Origin: an uncultured Bacteroidales bacterium
Lineage (GTDB): Bacteria > Bacteroidota > Bacteroidia > Bacteroidales > Bacteroidaceae
Direction: 5' to 3'
Assembly (NCBI GenBank): GCA_902773055.1
Contig: CACYCZ010000129.1
Location: 1-46,795 of the forward strand
DNA length: 46,795 bases
Shown here: positions 17,131 through 26,241 of the stretch, piece after piece
How the letters are laid out: each line of letters opens with the position of its first letter
How positions within the stretch are numbered: position 1 is the stretch's first letter
The notes under the pieces: model-generated
Seen by the model: only the letters and a program-made list of their open reading frames with translations
What the model was told of the DNA's origin: nothing
The model's database searches: none
Made by a program: the position numbers and the translations under genes

Positions 17131-18519
17131 TTATAATTTGCGAGGGTCAGTAATTTTGCCGGTTATTGCACTGGCTGCAACAACGAGGGGGGAAGCCAAT
17201 ACGGTTCTTGCTCCCGGGCCTTGACGTCCTACGAAATTCCTGTTGGATGTCGAGATTGAAAGTTTTCCTGCCGGAACCTTGTCCGGGTTCATTGCCAGAC
17301 ATGAAGAGCAACTGGGGAGTCTTAGTTCAAAACCTGCTTCTTCCAGGATTTTGTCAATACCTTCTTCTATAATCTGTTGTCTTACAAGCCATGAACCGGG
17401 AACTAACCATGCTACAACATTTTCGGCTTTCTTTTTACCTTGCACAACAGAAGCAAAAGCACGGAAATCCTCAATGCGTCCGTTAGTACATGCACCGAGG
17501 AAGCAGTAGTCAACGGGTGTTCCTTCCAGTTTCTGCCCGGGCTTGAACTGCATGTAGTCCAGCATGCTCAGGAATTGGTCTTTGTCAGCATCAGGGATGT
17601 CTTCCAAAGTAGGGATGTTGGCGTCAATGGCGATGCCGGCTCCCGGATTGGTGCCGTATGTGATGCGTGGAACGATGTCTTCGGCGTGGTAGGTTACTTC
17701 TTTGTCAAATATGGCATCGTCGTCGCTCTTGAGTTTTTTCCATTCCTCAACAGCTTTGTCCCAAGCTTCTCCCTTGGGTGCATACTCACGCCCTTTCAGA
17801 TAGGCAAATGTAGTGTCGTCTGGTGCAATCAGCCCAGCGCGGCTGCCCATTTCAATAGAGAGGTTGGACAGGGTGAGACGTCCTTCCATGCTCATATTGC
17901 GTATGGTACTGCCTGCATATTCTACGGCATAGCCTGTAGCTCCGCTTGTGGTCATTTGTGCCATGATATAGAGGGCTACATCCTTGGCAGTACTTCCCTG
18001 AGGTAGTGTCCCTTCTATGTTGATACGCATAGTCTTGGGTTTGGATTGCAGGATACACTGGGACGCCAGTACCTGCGCCACTTCGGATGTGCCGATGCCC
18101 ATGGCGATGGCTCCCACGGCACCATGGGTGGAAGTGTGAGAGTCGCCGCATACAATGGTCATGCCTGGCAGTGACAAGGCTTTTTCCGGACCTACGACAT
18201 GGATGATGCCGTTATCTTTGGAGCCCATGTCGAAATGACGGATGCCAAACTCCTTGCAATTGTTCTTCAGGGTCTCCACCTGCTTGCGCCCCACAGGGTC
18301 ATGGATAACCTTCTGTTGGTCCGAAGGTGTATTGTGGTCGGGCATGGCAATGACCTGGTCGGGGCGAAACACCTTGAGCCCCTTGTCTCTCAGCGTGTCA
18401 AAGGCCTGTGGAGAGGTTACCTCATGGGCATAGAGACGGTCAATATACAACTGGGTCGGTCCGTCTTCTACCTGTTGGACGACATGGGCGTCCCATATTT
18501 TATCAAACAGTGTCTTCAT
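17131..18519 (-). CDS. leuC: 3-isopropylmalate dehydratase large subunit
   Basis: 462 aa, aconitase family, normal length for Leu[23 protein letters not shown] is split here as [11 protein letters not shown] (131-141) and the following [11 protein letters not shown]. [4Fe-4S] ligands are expected from [16 protein letters not shown] and [18 protein letters not shown], the latter two Cys in SCSSC. Its start codon overlaps the leuA stop as ATGA. Together with LeuD it isomerises isopropylmalate through a dehydrated intermediate. Confidence 0.96.
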   Translation of the reverse strand: MKTLFDKIWDAHVVQQVEDGPTQLYIDRLYAHEVTSPQAFDTLRDKGLKVFRPDQVIAMPDHNTPSDQQKVIHDPVGRKQVETLKNNCKEFGIRHFDMGSKDNGIIHVVGPEKALSLPGMTIVCGDSHTSTHGAVGAIAMGIGTSEVAQVLASQCILQSKPKTMRINIEGTLPQGSTAKDVALYIMAQMTTSGATGYAVEYAGSTIRNMSMEGRLTLSNLSIEMGSRAGLIAPDDTTFAYLKGREYAPKGEAWDKAVEEWKKLKSDDDAIFDKEVTYHAEDIVPRITYGTNPGAGIAIDANIPTLEDIPDADKDQFLSMLDYMQFKPGQKLEGTPVDYCFLGACTNGRIEDFRAFASVVQGKKKAENVVAWLVPGSWLVRQQIIEEGIDKILEEAGFELRLPSCSSCLAMNPDKVPAGKLSISTSNRNFVGRQGPGARTVLASPLVVAASAITGKITDPRKL

Positions 18520-20012
18520 TGCTTAAATTTATTTATACAATCAATATATGCTTCTACACTGGCGGTTACGATGTCAGTGTCAGCGCCGAATCCGTAATAT
18601 ACAGAGCCGTTGTATTCTACCTGCATATGTACTTTTCCGACATCGTCAGATCCTTTAGAAATAGCCTGGATAGTAAATTCTTTCAGTGTCATCTGTTTCA
18701 CGATAATTTTCTTGAGGGCCTTGATGGCGGCATCTACGGGACCGTTTCCAGAAGCTGCGGCTTCAAATTTCTGCCCGCTGATATCAAGGCCTATGCTTGC
18801 CACACTCTTGACGCCGCGCCCCGTAGTTACCTGCAGGAAGTCGAGTTTTACGGCATGTGCTTCTGCCGTGTCGGCGCCAGCCAGCATGAGGACGTCAGCA
18901 TCGCTCACCTCTTTCTTCTGGTCTGCCAGTTGCAGGAACTTCTCATAGATCTTATCCAGCTTTCTCTCGTCTACGTCAACACCGTTTTCGTTGAGGCGAT
19001 GCTTCAGGGCCGCGCGCCCTGAGCGTGCCGTCAGGACTATGGCGTTGTCATCAATGCCAACGTCATGTGGGTTGATGATTTCATAAGTCTGCACGTTTTT
19101 CAGCACGCCGTCTTGGTGTATGCCTGAAGAATGAGCAAAAGCGTTACGCCCTACGATGGCCTTGTTGGGCTGCACCGGCATGTTCATGAGGCTCGATACC
19201 ATGCGGCTGGTCGGAAATATTTTTGTGGTATTGATGTTGGTGTCGATGCCCAGCCCCTTGTGGCACTTCAGTATCATGGCTATTTCTTCCAGTGAAGTGT
19301 TTCCAGCGCGTTCACCTATGCCGTTGATGGTTACTTCAACTTGGCGTGCTCCTCCCATTATGCCATTGAAGGTGTTTGCGGTAGCCATACCTAAATCATT
19401 ATGGCAATGAGTGGAGATAATTGCTTTTTCAATACCATTGACATGCTCTTTCAGGTATTTTATTTTCTCGTAATATTCTTGTGGCAGACAGTAACCTGTT
19501 GTATCAGGTATGTTGACGACTGTGGCTCCGGCTTTGATGACGGCCTCTGTCACGCGGGCAAGGTATTCGTTGTCAGTCCTGCCGGCATCTTCGCAGTAGA
19601 ATTCCACGTCTTCAACGTATTTCTTGGCGTGTTTTACAGCTGCAACACCGCGTTCAATGATTTCTTCGCGGTTGGAATTAAACTTGTATTTGATATGATA
19701 GTCAGAGGTGCCGATACCGGTATGAATACGTTTGCGCTTTGCATGTTGCAGCGCTTCGGCAGCTACGTCAATATCTTTCTGTACCGCACGGGTCAGGGCA
19801 CATATGGTAGGCCATGTAACAGCCTTTGATATTTCAATTACTGAATTGAAGTCGCCTGGACTTGAAATAGGAAATCCAGCTTCGATAACGTCTACGCCTA
19901 ATTGTTCAAGAGCCTTAGCTACTTGAATCTTTTCAACGGTGTTCAGTTGGCAGCCCGGTACCTGCTCTCCATCGCGAAGTGTCGTGTCAAATATGTATAA
20001 CCTGTCAGCCAT
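18516..20012 (-). CDS. leuA: 2-isopropylmalate synthase
   Basis: 498 aa. It condenses 2-oxoisovalerate with acetyl-CoA, the committed leucine step. [16 protein letters not shown] (8-23) is the catalytic loop, [16 protein letters not shown] has the HxH metal site, and the [19 protein letters not shown] motif is complete. The C-terminal regulatory domain (about 365-498; [33 protein letters not shown]) suggests feedback control by leucine. It is first in a five-gene operon whose leader (20052-20265) carries the promoter, a leader ORF and an attenuator, so it is probably regulated at both enzyme and transcript level. Confidence 0.96.
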   Translation of the reverse strand: MADRLYIFDTTLRDGEQVPGCQLNTVEKIQVAKALEQLGVDVIEAGFPISSPGDFNSVIEISKAVTWPTICALTRAVQKDIDVAAEALQHAKRKRIHTGIGTSDYHIKYKFNSNREEIIERGVAAVKHAKKYVEDVEFYCEDAGRTDNEYLARVTEAVIKAGATVVNIPDTTGYCLPQEYYEKIKYLKEHVNGIEKAIISTHCHNDLGMATANTFNGIMGGARQVEVTINGIGERAGNTSLEEIAMILKCHKGLGIDTNINTTKIFPTSRMVSSLMNMPVQPNKAIVGRNAFAHSSGIHQDGVLKNVQTYEIINPHDVGIDDNAIVLTARSGRAALKHRLNENGVDVDERKLDKIYEKFLQLADQKKEVSDADVLMLAGADTAEAHAVKLDFLQVTTGRGVKSVASIGLDISGQKFEAAASGNGPVDAAIKALKKIIVKQMTLKEFTIQAISKGSDDVGKVHMQVEYNGSVYYGFGADTDIVTASVEAYIDCINKFKQ

Positions 20013-20051
20013 TTTTTGTTTATTATTTTTTTTATTTGTTGTCTGTTGTAT

Positions 20052-20094
20052 AAAAAAAAGCCCCTCTCGTTTTTGAAAAAAGGGAAAGGCTTTT
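20052..20094 (-). terminator. Attenuator terminator of the leu operon leader
   Basis: On the minus strand AAAAGCCTTTC pairs with GAGGGGCTTTT (two G-U pairs) and is followed by a run of T (20059-20052). It lies 40 nt before leuA. Its 5' arm is also the 3' half of an alternative hairpin, described in the findings. Confidence 0.85.
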
Positions 20095-20145
20095 GTGTTG
20101 TTATGATATTGTCAAAATGTATTATAGTGTACAAAAACCATTTCC
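20083..20145 (-). promoter_or_regulatory. Leu leader antiterminator
   Basis: Minus-strand GGAAATGGTTTTTGT (20145-20131) pairs with ACAAAAGCCTTTCC (20096-20083): 14 pairs with one bulged T and one G-U. Forming it consumes the 5' arm of the terminator. The upstream half lies inside the last codons of the leader ORF. Confidence 0.75.
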
Positions 20146-20208
20146 TCGTTTCTGCAGTGGTAGAAATGTACCCAATAGCCGAAAAATATTTATAATGACC
20201 ATAAACAT
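20122..20208 (-). CDS. leuL: Leu operon leader peptide
   Basis: 28 codons from ATG to TAA; a second in-frame ATG is at codon 3. Of 28 residues, nine are branched-chain: Val4, Ile5, Ile6, Ile8, Leu11, Leu12, Leu16, Leu18 and Leu28. Leu codons include rare-looking CTA at 11, 16 and 28. The ORF starts about 20 nt after the predicted transcription start. Its stop lies inside the spacer between the two antiterminator halves. A ribosome that reaches the stop would mask the upstream half and permit termination; one held at Leu11-18 would leave it free. Regulatory function is inferred from this geometry. Confidence 0.75.
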   Translation of the reverse strand: MFMVIINIFRLLGTFLPLQKRGNGFCTL

Positions 20209-20233
20209 TGATATGCTTTTATCTTTTATGATG

Positions 20234-20265
20234 CAAAATTAAACAATTCTTTTGCAAAAAGCAAA
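20234..20265 (-). promoter_or_regulatory. Promoter of the leu operon
   Basis: On the minus strand TTTG (20265-20262), a 20-nt spacer, and TAATTTTG (20241-20234). This is an excellent match to the Bacteroidetes -33/-7 consensus, with a predicted start near 20227. Confidence 0.8.
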
Positions 20266-20511
20266 CTTTTATACAGCAAATCCGTCTTTTTGTTGTTATT
20301 TGTCAATGGTCTCGTAAAAAATGTATATACCAGCTATAAGATAAACTGTAATATGAGCGAGGGTGTGGGCATAGGATAGAAAAAGATAATTGTCTTTCTG
20401 TCCTATGTCTGGTTACAGGGAACGGCAGGGGATATTCTAAACAATGAGGATGAAGAGGAAGTCTCTTATCCAATCTGTTAAGTGCATGCGAGTGTTGTTT
20501 TCTGCAGGCAT
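20266..20511. other. Intergenic region between leu leader and the next operon
   Basis: It contains a hairpin at 20371-20406 (ATAGGATAGAAA with complementary TTTCTGTCCTAT). This may end the minus-strand transcript of the gene stopping at 20512, but it lacks a clear U-tract. Nothing else was recognised. Confidence 0.4.
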
Positions 20512-22242
20512 TTACGGCTGTGATGGTGTAATTCGTGATGCCTTTACAAAGTAGTTCCAGTAAGTTTTGCTAAAGTCTGTTGTTTCTCCTTCGGGTTCCC
20601 TTCCTTCTTGCTGAGCAGTATACTGAGCATCGAATTTGCGAAAATCTAAGTCATACTGTGGAGAGTAGGATACATAGCGCCGTATGTTCTCGTCGCCGGT
20701 ATCATAAACAATCATCGCAACTGCCTCAGCGTATGCCTTGGGCAGCTGATGCCTGGAATAGATGGGATATGTTGTCAGGATTCTGAGAAAATTATCAAGG
20801 TCACAGTCCAGCAGGAAGGATATGAGTGCATAGTCAATAATCAGGGGATTTTGTATTCCGAATTCCAATTGCCCTTTCATCTCAACCCCCAGTTGGTAAG
20901 CACCGAGGAAGGTGTTGCTGCGTTTGGGCTTGTCCTGTGTTCTGTTTCGTTTTTGCTGGCTTTCCAACGCTTGTGTCCATTGTCTTGCCCATGTTTTGTG
21001 GGTGGGTGACTGGGACAGTTTTGCTATGTATTTCCTTGCTACGGGGAAGTTTTCGGTCAGGATGGCGTATTTGACCATTTGGCGCATAGAGGCGAAACTG
21101 GCTCCGTTGCGGCACTGGATGCCGAACTCGTAGGATTGCCTGAAACATTCGTCGTAGATTTCTATATTCTCATAGAACTGGCGGTTGAAGTTGCGGCAGA
21201 AGTCCTTGCTGTTGTTGCGATACAGGAGGTTTTCGGAGAAAATAACGGGATAGTTGAACATGTTGTCGGGCAGGGTGCCTAGGGCTGCTTCTGCCAGCAG
21301 GGCATAGGTTGCGTAGGCTTTGTTGCTGCTTATTTCGTTTTTGGGGATGGTTTCCAATATTTGTTTCCACGCCTTGTTTTCGGCCAGGGCAGCCAGCTGG
21401 TATCCTTTTTCCTCGCGCAGGAAAACGGGGTTGGTACAGATAAGGTATATATCGGTGCAGCAGGCTATGAACACGGCTCCCTGAATGCAGCGGCTGGCCC
21501 ACTTGCGCCGGGGCATCGGTATGAGACATATCGTCAGGGTCAGGACGAATATACTCAGATAGAGCCATAGGCTCAGTCCGTCAACGGGAGAATACAGATA
21601 TCGATGGTCAAACGGGATGAAACCGACGAGGCGGTTGAGCAGTCCAACTTCGATGTACAACCAGATGATGCCAGCAACGAGGATGATGCCGGGGACAATG
21701 ATCTTGTGTCCTTGAAGGATCTTCCCAGCCATCATTGCCAGGAGGGCTGTCACGGCCATGGTCCATGGCATCAGGAACAAGCTGGACATACAAAACATGA
21801 GCAGATAAAGATGTTTGAGCCAACCTTGTCGGATAAAAAAGAATATCCATATAGCCAGCACCATAAAGAGTATCTGCAGGTAGAACTCAATCTGAAAGAG
21901 AGCGACAAATAACAGGATCACCGGCAGGAGCAGTCCCAATGCCCGGTATGTGGTGTGCCCGATTCTGCGGGGAATGTCTGAAAGCAACAAGGCTGTAAGA
22001 GTGAGTATGACAGCCTCGATGGTCATTCCGACACCTTGCCAGCGGAAAAACTGAAGCAGGTAGTCGCTCAGCAATGCCGTGATGCCGGGCAGTTCGGCTA
22101 TTTTCATGGTGAGGTAGTCGTCGTTCCATACGAAATAGTCGGTAGCTTCCATCTGTGCAATGGTCTGAGGATAAACCAGTGATATGCCTAAGCTGATGGC
22201 AATGAAAAACAGGAAATACAGTATCTTGTCAGTCTTGCTCAT
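20512..22242 (-). CDS. Polytopic membrane protein, DUF6057-like
   Basis: 576 aa. The N-terminal ~290 residues hold about eight hydrophobic helices (for example residues 8-26, 55-90, 100-140, 150-175, 180-205, 225-250). The C-terminal half is soluble and helical, with TPR-like spacing (LAALAENKAWKQILETI, ALLAEAALGTL, RKYIAKLSQSPTHKTW). This resembles Bacteroidales proteins annotated DUF6057. There is no enzymatic motif. It is third in a tight operon with a PD40 lipoprotein and a C69 peptidase, so a shared envelope function is likely but undefined. Confidence 0.75.
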   Translation of the reverse strand: MSKTDKILYFLFFIAISLGISLVYPQTIAQMEATDYFVWNDDYLTMKIAELPGITALLSDYLLQFFRWQGVGMTIEAVILTLTALLLSDIPRRIGHTTYRALGLLLPVILLFVALFQIEFYLQILFMVLAIWIFFFIRQGWLKHLYLLMFCMSSLFLMPWTMAVTALLAMMAGKILQGHKIIVPGIILVAGIIWLYIEVGLLNRLVGFIPFDHRYLYSPVDGLSLWLYLSIFVLTLTICLIPMPRRKWASRCIQGAVFIACCTDIYLICTNPVFLREEKGYQLAALAENKAWKQILETIPKNEISSNKAYATYALLAEAALGTLPDNMFNYPVIFSENLLYRNNSKDFCRNFNRQFYENIEIYDECFRQSYEFGIQCRNGASFASMRQMVKYAILTENFPVARKYIAKLSQSPTHKTWARQWTQALESQQKRNRTQDKPKRSNTFLGAYQLGVEMKGQLEFGIQNPLIIDYALISFLLDCDLDNFLRILTTYPIYSRHQLPKAYAEAVAMIVYDTGDENIRRYVSYSPQYDLDFRKFDAQYTAQQEGREPEGETTDFSKTYWNYFVKASRITPSQP

Positions 22243-22251
22243 GATGGATAG

Positions 22252-23682
22252 TTATTTAGAGGATTGGAGCATTTGCGACATCTTGTCTCGGTTGGTATTG
22301 ACTTTGCCTGTGACAAATTCGGGCACATTGTAGGAAAAGAACCGTTGCAGATTCTTGTAGGGATTTTTCTGAGGCAGCAGAAAAGGCTTGCTGAAGTGCC
22401 CTGCGTTGAAACGGGCGAAATAGAGGTCTGTAGTGCGGCCGTCGGTTCTTCGGGAGGTGAATGCGACCCATTTCCCGTTGGAGCTCCAGCTGTGATAGCT
22501 GTCAGGGGCTGAATCGGAGTTGATATTTTCAGGCTTGCAGATGTCGCCGGTTTCCAGGTTGATGAGTATCAGGTCTGCCTCGGGATGGTGGATAGTGAAG
22601 GTGCCGCAATCAGCCCGTGATATCAGCAAGTATTTGCCATCGGGCGAAACGCGCGGGTGCGAGGCGCTTCCGCCTTGCGTGCGTGCATTGTATACAGTGT
22701 CGACAGGGGTTCCCAGTTTGCCTGTGGTGGCATCAAACGGCACCCGTAGTACGGAGTAGTGCATGGAGTCGACTTCATAGGGGAGGATATGGGGTTCCGC
22801 AGAACAGAAAAACAGGGTTTTGCCGTCGGGTGAGAATGCCGGGAAAGTTTCCATGTGGAGGGTATCGGTAAACCGTGTGTCTTCTATCACGCGGTCTTCC
22901 TTGGAATCGTATATGACGAGGTCTGACGAAAAGTCAAATACTTCAATCTTGGATGCACAATGGGAATAGAATGACTGGTGGACATCGTTGACGGAGAAGG
23001 CTATGTAGCGTCCGTCGGGATGCCAGCAGGGGTAGGTGGCCTTGAAGGAGCCGAAAGCAATGTCGCGTTTGCTCATGACTCCATCCTTGACAATGATGGT
23101 GCCGCCTCCTTTGTTGCGGGCATGCAGCATGTAGTGTTCAGGGCTACCCTTGCAGAAATTGTGACAGTTGATACATCCTCCCTCGTTTTCGTTGTTGGTG
23201 ATGATGGGTGTTTCCGAGAAACTGCTGAGCTGGCGTTGCATGATAGCCATCTTGTTCCATCCGATGTATCCGGGCGGAATGAGCCTGTAGGCTACATAGT
23301 CATCTATTTCACTGCCGTCAATATATATCTTGAAGTCCTTGTAGCGTATGCCGTCGGGGTTTTTCTTGCTCCATGCACTGACGCTTATGCTGATTTCCTT
23401 GCCGCGGTAGCGCTGGAGCAGGTCTTTCCATTTTGACGGCGGAAACTTCACATAGTCCTTGCCGTTGGCTTCAAGCAGGGTGGTGCCGTTGTCTGAGATG
23501 ACTGCCTGGATTGCCGTGGCATCCTCTATGCCGAAATTCAAGGGGGCGATATTGGCAGGAATGAAGACGTCTGTATAGTCGGGAAATATAGGCGGGAGGT
23601 CTTCGGAATGGTGCTGAGGTGCTTTCCTGCCGCAGGAGCAGCATGTCAGCAGAACGCTACACAGTATGACGAAATGTTTCAT
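22252..23682 (-). CDS. PD40/TolB-like beta-propeller lipoprotein with a CxxCH motif
   Basis: 476 aa. Lipoprotein signal MKHFVILCSVLLTCCSC with the lipidated Cys near residue 15-17. WD40-like PD40 blades occur at HPDGRYIAFSVND, FSPDGKTLFFCSAEP, VSPDGKYLLISRAD and WSSNGKWVAFTSRR, as in TolB propellers. Between residues 165 and 185 is GGCINCHNFCKG, a CxxCH pattern like a c-type heme site, placed before the propeller. Whether heme is attached is unknown; the motif could be a structural Cys site. The start overlaps the upstream C69 stop (TAATG), and the next gene begins 9 nt after its end. Confidence 0.78.
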   Translation of the reverse strand: MKHFVILCSVLLTCCSCGRKAPQHHSEDLPPIFPDYTDVFIPANIAPLNFGIEDATAIQAVISDNGTTLLEANGKDYVKFPPSKWKDLLQRYRGKEISISVSAWSKKNPDGIRYKDFKIYIDGSEIDDYVAYRLIPPGYIGWNKMAIMQRQLSSFSETPIITNNENEGGCINCHNFCKGSPEHYMLHARNKGGGTIIVKDGVMSKRDIAFGSFKATYPCWHPDGRYIAFSVNDVHQSFYSHCASKIEVFDFSSDLVIYDSKEDRVIEDTRFTDTLHMETFPAFSPDGKTLFFCSAEPHILPYEVDSMHYSVLRVPFDATTGKLGTPVDTVYNARTQGGSASHPRVSPDGKYLLISRADCGTFTIHHPEADLILINLETGDICKPENINSDSAPDSYHSWSSNGKWVAFTSRRTDGRTTDLYFARFNAGHFSKPFLLPQKNPYKNLQRFFSYNVPEFVTGKVNTNRDKMSQMLQSSK

Positions 23683-25043
23683 TATTGGTGTCTGTTATAT
23701 TTCCTGATGGTTGAGGCTGTATAGCTGTTGAGTTTCCTGGCTGTTTTTTCTTCTGACAGGTTTTTCAGGCTCCTTTCAAACTTGTCTTGTCTTTCAAGCA
23801 GCTTTTGCTGGATTTTTCTTAAGGCGTAGTGCTGCGGATGTCGGGGATCCAGATGTCTGCGGCCGTTTTTCTCCCAGCTGTCGGTATAATGCCAATAGGC
23901 ACCGTCGGGATAGTTGAGGCGCAGGTCATGACTGTCGGACAGGTGCTTTGATTCTGCCTCCGTCCATCGGCTGAAACGTGACCAGCCCTTGGGAGCCTGT
24001 GTCATGCCCATATACCATGGAACGAACAGGCCGGAGCAGGGTTTGCCTGGACAAGTCCACATCACGCAGCCTATGTTGCGGGGCATCCAGCTCCTGAGTT
24101 GGCATACAATGGCCAAGACGGTGTTGTTGTTGCATACCAGCGGCCCTGTCTGATTGCTGTCGGCTGTCTCGCGGTGCAGGCTCAGCATGTCTATAATATC
24201 CTGAACGCCCAGTTTGTGTCTGGGCGTAACAGCCAGTACTACGTTGTCAGCATCATAACGGTATTCCCCGTTGCTCAGGGCAGCCAGGACCCGTGAGTGG
24301 CGGTTGGTGTTTGAACTGCTTCTGAACGTCCTGGGCGCTGCGTATGCCTTGCGGAACGAAAATTCTCCGTCGCGTTGAGGGTCATACCATCCGCGCTCTG
24401 TGGCATACTCTATGATATCCTTGCTGCCCAGAAAGTTCAGCGTGTCATTGAGATTTATCTTGTCAATCACGTAGTAATTGGGTATAGTCATTACCTTGTC
24501 GTCGGGTACCCGTTGTGCCACCCAGTGACGTCCCTGCACCACGGCAACCAGCCACCCCTCGCGGCTGTCGGCAATGACATACGAGCGCCCGCTGCTGCGG
24601 TAGCCGTATTGCTCTACTTCCCGGCCGATAAGTTTCACGGCATCGCGTGCAGAGCGGGCATATTTCCCTACGTCAAGGCGCAGACGGTGCAGGATACCCC
24701 CGTCGGTAAAATCCTCCCTGTCCTCGCGCGAAGGACAATTGTCGGAGGCAACACACACGCCATATTCGTTCATCAGCGCATCGGCCACTTCCAACCCCGG
24801 AAATTCCGCCCAGATAAACTTGTTCATCCCGTTCTGCCTGCCTGCAACATACATATTGAGCATCTGTTCGCCACCGTCGTCTTCGTTGTGGCCCAGCAGC
24901 ACGCTGCCGTCGGTCGTTGCCAGCCGCCCTGCAATAATCCCGAAACAATTCTCATCCCGGGCCCGGAGACCATTGCACGTGAGTACACATGCAAGCAACA
25001 GGACAAATCCTGCCCGGCCGTGTCTTGTGTTTATGTGTGCCAT
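23682..25043 (-). CDS. Secreted C69-family dipeptidase-like hydrolase
   Basis: 453 aa. An N-terminal hydrophobic signal (about 10-27) is followed by ENCFGIIAGRLATTDGSVL. The Cys at about residue 33 is positioned to become the N-terminal nucleophile after processing, as in C69/PepD Ntn-hydrolases. LGHNEDDGGEQML and YGVCVASDNC are further family landmarks, and WTCPGKPCSGLFVPWYMG sits in the later half. It probably cleaves dipeptides in the periplasm. It is the first gene of a three-gene operon and is transcribed divergently from tcdA. The ~83-nt spacer holds promoter-like boxes in both directions. Confidence 0.85.
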   Translation of the reverse strand: MAHINTRHGRAGFVLLLACVLTCNGLRARDENCFGIIAGRLATTDGSVLLGHNEDDGGEQMLNMYVAGRQNGMNKFIWAEFPGLEVADALMNEYGVCVASDNCPSREDREDFTDGGILHRLRLDVGKYARSARDAVKLIGREVEQYGYRSSGRSYVIADSREGWLVAVVQGRHWVAQRVPDDKVMTIPNYYVIDKINLNDTLNFLGSKDIIEYATERGWYDPQRDGEFSFRKAYAAPRTFRSSSNTNRHSRVLAALSNGEYRYDADNVVLAVTPRHKLGVQDIIDMLSLHRETADSNQTGPLVCNNNTVLAIVCQLRSWMPRNIGCVMWTCPGKPCSGLFVPWYMGMTQAPKGWSRFSRWTEAESKHLSDSHDLRLNYPDGAYWHYTDSWEKNGRRHLDPRHPQHYALRKIQQKLLERQDKFERSLKNLSEEKTARKLNSYTASTIRKYNRHQ

Positions 25044-25078
25044 ATAGAGTATATCTTAATATTCAAAGTTCTGCATTG

Positions 25079-25086
25079 CAAAAATA
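25079..25086 (-). promoter_or_regulatory. Putative -7 box for the C69 operon
   Basis: Complement reads TATTTTTG (TAnnTTTG), 35 nt before the start. No clear -33 element. Confidence 0.4.
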
Positions 25087-25107
25087 ATCATAAATTCAAA
25101 AAGTTCG

Positions 25108-25115
25108 TACTTTTG
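25108..25115 (+). promoter_or_regulatory. Putative -7 box for tcdA
   Basis: TACTTTTG (TAnnTTTG) lies 10 nt before the start codon, implying a near-leaderless transcript. Confidence 0.45.
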
Positions 25116-25125
25116 CACCCATATT

Positions 25126-25890
25126 ATGATATCAGAAAAGCAACAAGACCCGTTTGGCCGTGCCGGGCTCCTGCTGGGCAGCGAGACCATGACGGCCATA
25201 GCCGGCATAAAAGTCATTATCTTCGGCGTAGGTGGCGTAGGCTCCTGGTGTGCCGAGGCGCTCATACGCACAGGCGTGAGCCACCTGACCATCGTAGACC
25301 CAGACAAGGTATGCGTCACCAACTGTAACCGCCAGTCCATGGCCACGGCCCGGACCATAGGCGAAGTCAAGGTCGAAGCCCTGCGCCGCCGTCTGCTGGA
25401 AATAAATCCACAGGCCGATATTACGGCCCGTTGTGAGGCCTACGGCGAAGCCAGTGCCCTGCTGTTCGGCTTGTCGGAATACGACTATGTCATTGACGCC
25501 ATTGATTCACTGAAGGACAAGGTCCGTCTTATCCTTCACGCCACGGGTATACCCTCCGTGACCCTCTTTTCCTCCATGGGGGCTGCCCTCCGTACAGACC
25601 CCTGCAGGGTGCGTCAAGCGGAGTTCCGCCAGGTCAAGGGAGACCCTCTTGCACGGGCCCTGCGCAACCGCTTCAAGCGTGACGGCACCTTCCCCTGCCG
25701 CAAGTTCAGATGCGTATATAGCGAAGAGCCGCCCCTGAAGAACAGGGGCGATGATACCCCGGAGGACGGTGTCGGCAAGGCCCGCATCAACGGATCACTC
25801 TGTCAGGTCACGGCCGTTTTCGGCCTGACACTCGCCGCCATGGTGACAGACCATGTAAGCCGACATCTGCCGCCGACAGACAGTCGCTGA
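25126..25890 (+). CDS. tcdA: tRNA threonylcarbamoyladenosine dehydratase (ThiF/MoeB-like)
   Basis: 254 aa, close to the family length. An E1-like fold uses ATP to cyclise t6A37 of tRNAs to ct6A. The nucleotide-binding loop FGVGGVGSW (33-41), VDPDKVCVTNCNRQ (57-70) with the ATP-contacting Asp and Arg, and DYVIDAIDSLKDK with the family Asp are all present. The catalytic Cys of sulfur-transfer relatives is not obvious, consistent with TcdA rather than ThiF. It is monocistronic and convergent with the gene ending at 26242. The 350-nt spacer beyond it contains a 21-bp repeat array. Confidence 0.88.
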   Translation: MISEKQQDPFGRAGLLLGSETMTAIAGIKVIIFGVGGVGSWCAEALIRTGVSHLTIVDPDKVCVTNCNRQSMATARTIGEVKVEALRRRLLEINPQADITARCEAYGEASALLFGLSEYDYVIDAIDSLKDKVRLILHATGIPSVTLFSSMGAALRTDPCRVRQAEFRQVKGDPLARALRNRFKRDGTFPCRKFRCVYSEEPPLKNRGDDTPEDGVGKARINGSLCQVTAVFGLTLAAMVTDHVSRHLPPTDSR

Positions 25891-26041
25891 CGAAAAGCAT
25901 CCTCCCTCTTCCCCCGGTATCGCCGCCCGACAACCGGCGTGCCGTCTTCCCAGTCTTTCTTGACAGAACGCAGATTCACCATATCGGGAGAAAGAAACTC
26001 CGGCATGACGACGCAGGATTGTTTTATTTCCCATAAAGTTT

Positions 26042-26125
26042 ATGTTCCCCATCGGTGAACGTATGTTTCCCGATGCTGAACATACATTCCCCGATGCGAA
26101 ACGTATGTTCAGCGACGGGAAACGT
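26042..26125. repeat. 21-bp tandem repeat array, copy A
   Basis: Four contiguous units start at 26042, 26063, 26084 and 26105. Each begins AYRTTY and ends RAACRT, with a central C(C/G)(A/G)(C/G) core such as CCCGATG. Each unit is therefore an imperfect inverted repeat, and the units also read as an inframe 7-codon repeat. A decayed unit may precede it (from about 26021). The array lies between convergent genes. Confidence 0.8.
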
Positions 26126-26241
26126 AAAACCTGCAGGCGTGCAGTGTTGTTCCTGTCGTGGGATTCAATTTGTTTCCTAAGGGGGACGGGTATTTGGCGA
26201 ATCCACCAAAGGGCAAAAGGTGAGGAAAAATAAAAAAAAAG
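26126..26241. other. Spacer without a recognised gene
   Basis: It follows the 21-bp array. It includes an A-rich stretch (AATAAAAAAAAAG) near 26230 just before the stop of the minus-strand gene. No clear terminator hairpin was found. Confidence 0.4.

Noticed and set aside
19943-20134. 63-codon open frame across the leu leader and leuA start
   Set aside because: It overlaps leuA in another frame and runs through the terminator; the 28-codon ORF fits the regulatory layout much better.
22252-23682. Calling the lipoprotein a cytochrome c
   Set aside because: Only one CxxCH and no axial-ligand pattern or cytochrome fold features; the propeller is the supported part.
24375-25328. 317-codon plus-strand open frame
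   Set aside because: It is the shadow of the C69 gene and the tcdA start; no domain features.
26042-26125. CRISPR array
   Set aside because: Units are contiguous without unique spacers, and no cas genes are present. The same holds for the arrays at 13529 and 37306.
26042-26233. Open frame encoding seven-residue repeats over array A
   Set aside because: The protein repeat follows from a 21-bp DNA period; there is no promoter-start logic and the frame dissolves after the array. The DNA repeat is the real signal.
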